NCBI GenBank assembly: GCA_050010535.1
Contig: JBEKKT010000006.1
Span: 1-56,041 of the forward strand
Direction of reading: 5' to 3'
Length of the DNA: 56,041 nt
DNA from: JAJRAG01 sp050010535
Lineage (GTDB): Archaea; Thermoplasmatota; Thermoplasmata; Methanomassiliicoccales; JACIVX01
The notes under the pieces are model-generated. The model searched no databases, was not told the DNA's origin, and saw only the letters and a list, made by a program, of their open reading frames with translations. The stretch's first letter is position 1. Each line of letters begins with the position of its first letter. The position numbers were made by a program, and so were the translations under genes. Of this stretch, positions 50,242-56,041 are shown one piece after another.

Positions 50242-50892
50242 TTAATATTCTTCAGATTTTATTAATGTTTTGATGGTTGCGATGACCATTAACGCGTCGG
50301 ATTTCTTCAAATCCTTTGCGTTTTTCCCGACGAATTCTTTCAGTCTCCTTGCCCTATTTCTACCTAGCACTTTGCGGGCCTTTCCGAGGAGAAGAGAATA
50401 GGAGCGCTCCGGGAAATAGACGGCCTTCATCTCCCCGACCAATTCATTCGCTTCAGCCTCAGAGATCACATCTTTGGCAGCGGCCTTCGAAATGGTGAGT
50501 CGAATGTTGACCAAAGGCTCAGACATGGCCTCAAGAGTCTCTGGATTGAACACCAGGGCCACTTCGTCATCCCCGTCGATGGCACCGCTCGCGTACATCT
50601 CGTACACCTTTCCGACCCCGATCATTCCAAAATCCGAGAGCTCGGCTGCCCGGAGCGCACCCATACTGCTGCCTCCAATGACCTTGATGCCACTCTGTAG
50701 GAGGGATAGGATCTCACGATGTCCGACAGCCGATTCGCTCATGAACACGCCATCGACGATCCCTACGACACTAGTACAGGATGGCAACGACTGGAGGTCG
50801 CCCCGCTTAACCGGAGGTCGGTAATCCGCATCAAGCAGTTTCCTCGCCTCGGATTGAGGGAGGCTGGGGCCAAGGAAAATCACCGGTGTCAA
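50242..50892 (-). CDS. tfuA: TfuA-related McrA-glycine thioamidation protein
   Basis: 216 residues. VIFLGPSLPQSEARKLLDAD, VGIVDGVFMSESAVGHREIL and SSMGALRAAELSDFGMIGVG are TfuA core motifs. TfuA partners YcaO in making the McrA thioglycine, probably by supplying sulfide. Starts within a 4-bp overlap of ycaO; 197 bp separate it from mcrB on the same strand, with the mcr promoter between. Confidence 0.92.
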   Translation of the reverse strand: MTPVIFLGPSLPQSEARKLLDADYRPPVKRGDLQSLPSCTSVVGIVDGVFMSESAVGHREILSLLQSGIKVIGGSSMGALRAAELSDFGMIGVGKVYEMYASGAIDGDDEVALVFNPETLEAMSEPLVNIRLTISKAAAKDVISEAEANELVGEMKAVYFPERSYSLLLGKARKVLGRNRARRLKEFVGKNAKDLKKSDALMVIATIKTLIKSEEY

Positions 50893-52160
50893 GCTAATTC
50901 CCCAAGCAATCGGGGGCCAACCCGCTCGTCATCCATGGCGAACACTTCCATCCCTGGCACGACAATCCTGACAACTGGTATCCCGAGCTCCTTTCGGGTA
51001 AGATCGACCGCGATCGCTCTTTTGAAACCTCTCTCTTTCAATCGTGAGAGAACGATTTGAATATCCTCATAAATATCGGGCGTGTCCTGCGCGGACACTG
51101 ACCCCACATCTCTTTCGATGCCGCTGCTGGAGAACCACATCTTGTTCATTAGCTTGACGCGGTCGTATCCAAGCTGCTGCCTTCCCTTGGCCTTGACCGT
51201 GTCTTCCCTCGCGCCGTGGATCTGTGTCAGCCTGCTCTGCGCTACCTCCGTGAGCGCCCGGATCGCAACAATCTCGGGGCTCAGGTGAGTCCCGATGCCC
51301 ATCGTGAGGAGGATCGGGTCCCGGGTCCGAACATCATCCGCTGCGGCTCCGAAGGTCGGAATGTCGATATCGCTAGAGAGATCCTTCAAGTGTATCTCGA
51401 CGCCGCTTGAAACAAACTTGTCTAAGAGGTCAGAAGGGACCCCCATGTCGCTGCCTAGCACCAGATCCGCCTTAGCCTTCCTCCTCGCCTCGCATATTGA
51501 CCAGGCGTCCCTCTCGATGACCTCGCAGAGGGCGTGCATAACCGCCTCTTCCATCGAGTTGCCGGATGCTAGACCGTTCGTGTTCGTGCGGAACAGCGGG
51601 AGATCCTGCGAAGACGAATAAGGGTGGAATACGGCGCTCGCTGGCACGAACGCCTGTTCCATTTCGTTCAGCTCGACGCCCTCGACCCAGGCGACTGGCT
51701 GGTACATTACGTGCATCTCTGTCCTCTTCGGCAGGATGAGGTCCCTAGGATCAACTGCGCTGACTGAGGTCAGCATTTCATCCACCAAATCGCGCACAAT
51801 ACTCTTCTCCCTGACCTCCGCGCAATATCGCTCCAGACCCTCCATGATTGCGGAGACCTTCGCCTGATCTTTCGTTGCGCCCTTGCCGTTGTAGACTGTA
51901 ACTGCGCCTGTCTCAGCCACAGGCCTTATGCTCGAGAAAACGGGAATACCCACCCTGTCCAGACCCGTTATGTCTGCAATCCTCGTTATCCCCGCGACCC
52001 TGCAAAGCGGCTCCACCCTCTTGAGCGTTGAGGCAGGATCCATGATTCTGTGTCCGTCCTTCGTATACTTCTTCGGGGCCGGGCCTAGCTTCACGAATCG
52101 CCGATGCTCAATATCACTAATAAACCTGTCTGACTCAGCCCGGCGTGCTCGCTTGTTCAT
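50889..52160 (-). CDS. ycaO: YcaO-type McrA-glycine thioamidation protein
   Basis: 423 residues. SAIMEGLERYCAE and MHALCEVIERDAW hold the Glu residues that bind Mg-ATP in YcaO enzymes; IPVVRIVVPGMEVF is near the C-terminus. In methanogens YcaO phosphorylates the amide backbone of the McrA glycine so that sulfur can replace oxygen. Overlaps lrp and tfuA by 4 bp each, so the three genes form one operon. Confidence 0.93.
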   Translation of the reverse strand: MNKRARRAESDRFISDIEHRRFVKLGPAPKKYTKDGHRIMDPASTLKRVEPLCRVAGITRIADITGLDRVGIPVFSSIRPVAETGAVTVYNGKGATKDQAKVSAIMEGLERYCAEVREKSIVRDLVDEMLTSVSAVDPRDLILPKRTEMHVMYQPVAWVEGVELNEMEQAFVPASAVFHPYSSSQDLPLFRTNTNGLASGNSMEEAVMHALCEVIERDAWSICEARRKAKADLVLGSDMGVPSDLLDKFVSSGVEIHLKDLSSDIDIPTFGAAADDVRTRDPILLTMGIGTHLSPEIVAIRALTEVAQSRLTQIHGAREDTVKAKGRQQLGYDRVKLMNKMWFSSSGIERDVGSVSAQDTPDIYEDIQIVLSRLKERGFKRAIAVDLTRKELGIPVVRIVVPGMEVFAMDDERVGPRLLGELA

Positions 52161-52666
52161 CTGGCAGCGACCGTTGACCGATTGGACTGAGACTGCTGAG
52201 ACCCCGAAGTCTGGTGCACGATCATGTTCAGATCCGCGTTGGGATTTAACGTCATGCGCTCGATCAATATATCGACCTCGACGTTGTGTATGTTCGGTAC
52301 GGCCAGTATCTTCCCCTGAATAAGGAGATAGAGACTGTCGACGCTCTTCGTGTACACCTCGCAGACGAGACTGTGGTCCCCGAACACTTTGTAGATGGAT
52401 TCGACCTCCTCGAACTTCTTCAGCTCCTCGATCACAGAGCTTATCGCCGAGCCCACGACCTCAAGACTGATTAGCGCCTTCATGAGCCCGACCTTCGAGG
52501 GGTTCGTCACGGTGGTGTACCCCGCAATGTACTCCTCCGCCTCCAACCTCGATATCCTGCGACTGACGGTCGCTTTGGATATCTGGAGCGCATCCGCGAT
52601 GTTCCCAAAGCTTTCCCTGGCGTTTGCTCGAAGCATCCTCAGAATCTTGAGATCGACCTGGTCCAA
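52157..52666 (-). CDS. Lrp/AsnC-family regulator, first gene of the ycaO operon
   Basis: 169 residues from a TTG at 52666. HTH: DLKILRMLRANARESFGNIA and QISKATVSRRISRLE; RAM domain: VVGSAISSVIEELKKFEEVE to IHNVEVDILIERMTLN. The last 25 residues (Gln/Ser-rich) are beyond the domain. A 7-bp-arm palindrome (52681-52695) lies directly before the start codon and a TATA box (TTTTATAAT, about 52755) is 90 nt upstream, so autoregulation is likely. It may set McrA modification to nutrient state. Confidence 0.88.
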   Translation of the reverse strand: MDQVDLKILRMLRANARESFGNIADALQISKATVSRRISRLEAEEYIAGYTTVTNPSKVGLMKALISLEVVGSAISSVIEELKKFEEVESIYKVFGDHSLVCEVYTKSVDSLYLLIQGKILAVPNIHNVEVDILIERMTLNPNADLNMIVHQTSGSQQSQSNRSTVAAR

Positions 52667-52680
52667 TCGAACACCCCCTT

Positions 52681-52695
52681 CGCAACAATGTTGCG
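52681..52695. promoter_or_regulatory. Palindromic operator before lrp-ycaO-tfuA
   Basis: CGCAACA-A-TGTTGCG: 7-bp arms around one base. It resembles Lrp/AsnC sites (AACAnTGTT) and sits 14 bp upstream of the TTG start inside the predicted leader. Related TGTTGTCGTT and ACAACGTT strings lie further up. Confidence 0.6.
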
Positions 52696-52842
52696 TTCAA
52701 CGGGGTACGAGGCCCCCGGATTGACACAACGTTTCAAGAATTGCCCCTTTGATTATAAAATGTTGTCGTTCGGTGAGGGAAGTCGTTCATGAGATTGAAC
52801 GGGATCAGCAAAGATGATTCGAACGGACGGTCATTCCTAATA

Positions 52843-53640
52843 CTACCCTAGAATTATGACCTTATTACTTGGCCCTCGAATTTGGTGTCGTCCCGCACCC
52901 ATCTTCTCAATCGCTCTGACCATTGACTCTAGCTTAGCACTCGAGATACCGACTAGCATCTCCTCCGAAGCTACGTCGGACGCCTTGCGACATCCGAAGC
53001 AGCCTAAGGAGATGTTGGGTTGCCTGTCACGTAAGTCACAATCGTTGAGTCGACACATGTTGCCTGAACCGCGGCCATATCCACCATCACTCCCCCACCC
53101 GCGCTGTACGTCGTGGCGGCGGGAAGCAACCAAAACACCTGCTCGGAGCCTCCTGTGACGAAGACGACATCGGGCTCGACCTTCGCCCAACTCAGTGGGC
53201 TCAGGACCGTGGCATTGACGCTTCCTTGTGGTAAAGAAAAGGTCGCACTGATATCGTCTTGGCCGCGGCCTCGGGGCTCACGCACATCCCCATGTTATCG
53301 TAGAACTTCCCAGATTTCACCTTCTCCGTCGGAGGAACCAATCCCATGGTGGAACCCCCGACGGACACGCGGGCTTGTTAGCAGGAATGACAAGGGACTC
53401 CCTCTTCCTTGCCTTCATTGTCGATTGACAATGCCTCAGGTTCTCGGCCGTCTCGATGGATCCGCTCGAGATCGGCTGCCCGCTCTTGATCAGGGTGATC
53501 GCTACTGGTTCATGCTTCAATCCGAGTATGCTCACCATCTTTCTTGAAAGATCGGCATAATCTGTTGTTGATACCAACTCCGGTCGAATCGCTAACCTTC
53601 TTGCACAAGCATGTCGAATTTCCGTCCAGAACCCTAACAA
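52843..53640 (-). pseudogene. DUF169 family protein, three frameshifts
   Basis: Fragments in order on the minus strand: ILGLKHEPVAITLIKSGQPI to NLRHCQSTMKARKRESLV and CPSG; then, one frame over, GGSTMGLVPPTEKVKSGKFY to CVSPEAAAKTI; then another frame, LPQGSVNATVLSPLSWAKVE to VTGGSEQVFWLLPAATTY and VTGNP; then QPNISLGCFGCRKASDVASE to VGISSAKLESMV. Together this is a complete DUF169 protein, with CFGCRK the conserved Cys site. Three separate shifts make a sequencing artefact unlikely. Function of the family is unknown. Confidence 0.8.
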
Positions 53641-53719
53641 GGACTCATCTGAACGAGTGGATCCGACAGTTCACTTATCTCGAAAACCCTTTTAAGCCGT
53701 AACTGCAGTCTCTGAAGAA

Positions 53720-54499
53720 GTGTGTGCAGCAAACGATGACAACGACTGGCCAATAGCACCCGGCGATTGGAATGTGGGCTCGACCGATTCTCCACTTGCG
53801 ATGGTCATCATCGGAAGGGGTGTCGTCGACATCCCTAAGGATCTTTACGCCATCATAGGAACCGTCAAGACGGAGAATATCGGCATAGAGAAGATCATAG
53901 CAAACGTGATCAGCAATCCAAGGATACGATTCCTCATCATGTGCGGCAAGGATGAGTTCGGGCACTATCCCGGGGACGCCATTCTGAATCTCGGAAAGAA
54001 CGGAGTCAACGAGCAGATGCGCATTCAGGGATCGAGATCGGCGATTCCGTTCTTGTGTAACGTCCCTCGGGAGGCTGTCGAGAGGTTCCTCAACCAGGTG
54101 GAGTTCGTCGACCTCGTCCATCCAAAGAACGTCGACGAGATCGTGGCCTACGATCCGGCGTACCATTTCGACGAGGCTAGGCGCGAGGAGCTGATTCAGA
54201 CAGCAAGGGAATGCCTTGAAAGAGATCCGGGTCGCTTCGACGGTGAAGCGATAATCATCAGGATCGATGCGATAATGGGGGAAGGGGCGAAGATCGGCCG
54301 GGCGCTGAACCTCGCTTCCGACAGGTTCGCGTCCCAGATGCTTCGATTGCCGAGCCAGAAGCTCAGTACCTCGGCTTCGCTCGCGGTCGTCTCGAAGGAT
54401 TTCTCGGTTATACTCGATCCCATCGAGTCGGAGATCGTGATGGTGCCATCTGTAGAGCTGGCGGCGAGAATCAAGTCGTACTTGTCAGGAGGAGGATAG
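53720..54499 (+). CDS. mtrA: MtrA-like corrinoid protein without membrane anchor
   Basis: 259 residues from a GTG at 53720, with CTTTTAAG about 28 nt upstream as TATA box. DWPIAPGDWNVGSTDSPLAM, GTVKTENIGIEKIIANVISN and FLIMCGKDEFGHYPGDAI match the MtrA domain; the His in GHYPG is the cobalt ligand. Normal MtrA ends in one transmembrane helix; here residues 180-259 are a soluble alpha/beta extension and no hydrophobic segment is seen. No mtrB-G genes follow. It should carry methyl groups with MtrH in a cytoplasmic reaction. Confidence 0.88.
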   Translation: MCAANDDNDWPIAPGDWNVGSTDSPLAMVIIGRGVVDIPKDLYAIIGTVKTENIGIEKIIANVISNPRIRFLIMCGKDEFGHYPGDAILNLGKNGVNEQMRIQGSRSAIPFLCNVPREAVERFLNQVEFVDLVHPKNVDEIVAYDPAYHFDEARREELIQTARECLERDPGRFDGEAIIIRIDAIMGEGAKIGRALNLASDRFASQMLRLPSQKLSTSASLAVVSKDFSVILDPIESEIVMVPSVELAARIKSYLSGGG

Positions 54500-55390
54500 A
54501 TGTTCAAGTTCCAGAACGTGCAGCAGGTGTTCGACATCAGTGGCGTTCCGTTTGGCGGGCAACCTGGCGAGAGACGGACGGTGCTCGTGGGCTCCCTTTT
54601 CTACCCAGGCCACAGCATAGTGGAGGACAGACTGCGGGGAGAGGTTAAGAGGGAGACATTGGAAAAGCTGCTTTTGGACCACCGCCTAGCGATTGAGGAG
54701 ACTGGCAGCCCGGCAGCATTGATGATCTATGCGGAGACTGTGGAATCGATGGCATCGTACCTCGACAATGTCTCCGATCTTTCTGACTTGCCGCTGTTCG
54801 TCGATTCTCCCAGCCCGGAGGTCAAGCTCGGGGGCACAGTCAGGGCGGGAGAGATGGGTTTGGGAGACAGAATCGTATACAACTCGTTGAACGCTGGAAC
54901 GTCCCCCGATGAACTGGCGAAGCTGCATGACTCGAAGATACGATCCGCGGTCCTCCTCGCCTTCAACCCTAGGGACTTTGGAGTCAAGGGCAAAATTTAT
55001 CTACTGGATGATGGCGGAGGCATGCTTAGGGAAGGGCTCATTGAACTCGCGCAGAAGCACGGGATCGACAAGCCCCTCATCGACCTTGCTGTGATGTCGT
55101 TCGAGCAGAATGCCGGGTCCGCGCTCAAAGCCCTTATCGTCGCGAAGGCGAAGTGGGGGCTTCCCTCGGGATGCGCCCTCCACAACGCGGTAGAATCCTG
55201 GTCGCCGGTGCTGAGAGCTAAGGAGAAGGACAAACAACTTTTCAGGTACGTCGATGTTTCGTCGGCAGTCATCCCGATCATGGCCGGGGCGGACTTCATC
55301 ATGTACGGACCGATAGAGTACGCGAGGCGCGTCTCTCTCGTAACGGCGTTCGCGGAAGAGCTGGTGAAGCAATCAGTGTCGGATCTGTGA
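54500..55390 (+). CDS. mtrH: MtrH-like methyltransferase
   Basis: 296 residues, beginning MFKFQNVQQVFDISGVPFGG, with GERRTVLVGSLFYPGHSIV, LFVDSPSPEVKLGG and HNAVESWSPV; a TIM-barrel methyltransferase that moves the methyl group between tetrahydromethanopterin and the corrinoid of MtrA. ATG follows the mtrA stop directly, with GGAGGA in the mtrA 3' end as ribosome site. The pair without the membrane subunits cannot pump Na+. Confidence 0.92.
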   Translation: MFKFQNVQQVFDISGVPFGGQPGERRTVLVGSLFYPGHSIVEDRLRGEVKRETLEKLLLDHRLAIEETGSPAALMIYAETVESMASYLDNVSDLSDLPLFVDSPSPEVKLGGTVRAGEMGLGDRIVYNSLNAGTSPDELAKLHDSKIRSAVLLAFNPRDFGVKGKIYLLDDGGGMLREGLIELAQKHGIDKPLIDLAVMSFEQNAGSALKALIVAKAKWGLPSGCALHNAVESWSPVLRAKEKDKQLFRYVDVSSAVIPIMAGADFIMYGPIEYARRVSLVTAFAEELVKQSVSDL

Positions 55391-55429
55391 CGACGTTCTA
55401 CAAGAGAGTGATCAGAGCCGATGTCTCGC

Positions 55430-56041
55430 CTACTGGATGTTGATCTCGTTCCCGACCGACATCAGTTCGAAGCCGACGAACCTGTCTGAGAGGAACTTCA
55501 TCGCTTCGAATCCCGTGCAGTGCATCGGAGCGATATGATCCACGCCAAGGTTCTTGAGATAGTCCATCGTCTTCAGCAGCCTGTCGGTGTCCCCGCTGTA
55601 TAAGTGGAACCCTCCCATCGCCATGAACACCTTCGCTCCCATGGACTTCTTGGCTTGCTGAACGACGTTCACGATCCCCGCATGTCCGCAGCTGGAGATG
55701 ACGATCAGACCCTTCTTAGTCGAGATGTAAACCGCCTGATCGTCAATGTTGTTGTCCTCGGTGACCTTTCCGTCCTCTTCCTTGACGAAGCTGCCGGGGC
55801 CCTCGAACGGGAATTGACGGGTCACCTCGCCCGAGGTCCTGATTCCCTCGGCGAGCTCGACGCTTGTGGCGGAGAGATTCAACTTCGCTCCCTCCAGCGC
55901 CTTGAGCACTGCGGGTGGGACAGAGAGATCCGTCTTTTTAGTCCCTTGAACGACGTAGCGCTTCCCGAGGAACGTCTTCGGATGCGAGTAGATCGGGACG
56001 CCCGCCTTGATCAGCGGCACGAGGCCACCGACGTGATCGTA
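55430..56041 (-). CDS. Metallo-beta-lactamase-fold protein, 5' end beyond the window
   Basis: The frame stays open past 56020 to the window edge and reads YDHVGGLVPLIKAGVPIYSH, so the HxHxDH metal motif is cut at its DH. Later motifs are visible: SSCGHAGIVNVV (His ligand) and APMHCTGFEA near the C-terminus. The pattern fits COG1237, which includes a ribofuranosylaminobenzene-phosphate synthase-like enzyme linked to methanopterin synthesis. Convergent with mtrH. Confidence 0.8.
   Translation of the reverse strand, partial: YDHVGGLVPLIKAGVPIYSHPKTFLGKRYVVQGTKKTDLSVPPAVLKALEGAKLNLSATSVELAEGIRTSGEVTRQFPFEGPGSFVKEEDGKVTEDNNIDDQAVYISTKKGLIVISSCGHAGIVNVVQQAKKSMGAKVFMAMGGFHLYSGDTDRLLKTMDYLKNLGVDHIAPMHCTGFEAMKFLSDRFVGFELMSVGNEINIQ

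Noticed and set aside
1..56041. CRISPR arrays
   Set aside because: No regularly spaced direct repeats were seen; the repeats at 103-2422 are few, long and irregular, and no cas genes are present.

Overview
The window is archaeal chromosome from a methanogen, most likely a Thermoplasmatota methanogen related to Methanomassiliicoccales. Evidence: a full mcrBDGA operon, the MCR activation genes (mcrC, atwA, methanogenesis markers 3, 5, 6, 7, 15, 17), McrA thioamidation genes (ycaO, tfuA), archaeal TATA-box promoters with short or absent leaders, an archaeal type-A RNase P RNA, and three DUF835 proteins, a family frequent in Thermoplasmata. The lineage is an inference from gene content; no search was run.

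Layout. 1-4458: a mobile or integrated segment with short repeats, decayed small genes (an HNH gene broken by a frameshift), a zinc-ribbon protein, a PD-(D/E)XK nuclease-like protein and a tyrosine recombinase whose stop codon abuts the CCA end of tRNA-Leu. 4700-18970: housekeeping genes: PhoU/AbrB regulator, RNase P RNA, cupin, ATP-type PEP carboxykinase, an unrecognised Cys-rich protein, IF-2B-like protein, radical SAM enzyme, a frameshifted TRAM gene, UxaA/SuyB-type lyase, B12-dependent ribonucleotide reductase, TrpB2 and isoaspartyl peptidase.

19100-24570: the most unusual region. Two convergent DUF835 genes lie beside a large winged-helix/STAND-ATPase/TPR protein. That protein is convergent with a 95-residue secreted precursor made of a signal peptide and four exact IPVSDPH heptapeptides, the last ending at the C-terminus. 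An identical 15-bp sequence (AGTTGAGCATGCTAC) sits in the promoter of the STAND/TPR gene and in the divergent promoter between the precursor and an SDR gene. The layout suggests a peptide signalling circuit with a TPR receptor/regulator.

24600-31300: RAM-domain protein, HAD phosphatase, RidA, a copper module (Lrp-TRASH regulator, CopA, YHS protein) and a GlcD-type flavoprotein. 31500-32400: two diverged copies of an approximately 295-nt structured RNA on the minus strand, each with its own TATA box and a covarying terminal helix. 32550-34770: MobB, a coiled-coil protein, a GIY-YIG protein and an ArsR regulator.

34850-55390: the methyl-coenzyme M reductase region. Minus-strand operons carry mmp3-6-5-15-17-7, atwA-mcrC, mcrBDGA-DUF2098 and lrp-ycaO-tfuA, and end with stand-alone mtrA-mtrH on the plus strand. 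Two paralogous unnamed proteins each point tail-to-tail at one mcr cluster. A winged-helix/DUF2111 protein divergent from atwA has a GGATGG/CCATCC palindrome at its promoter, and a related palindrome lies upstream of the mcr TATA box. A DUF169 pseudogene with three frameshifts lies between lrp and mtrA, and a metallo-beta-lactamase-fold gene runs off the right edge.
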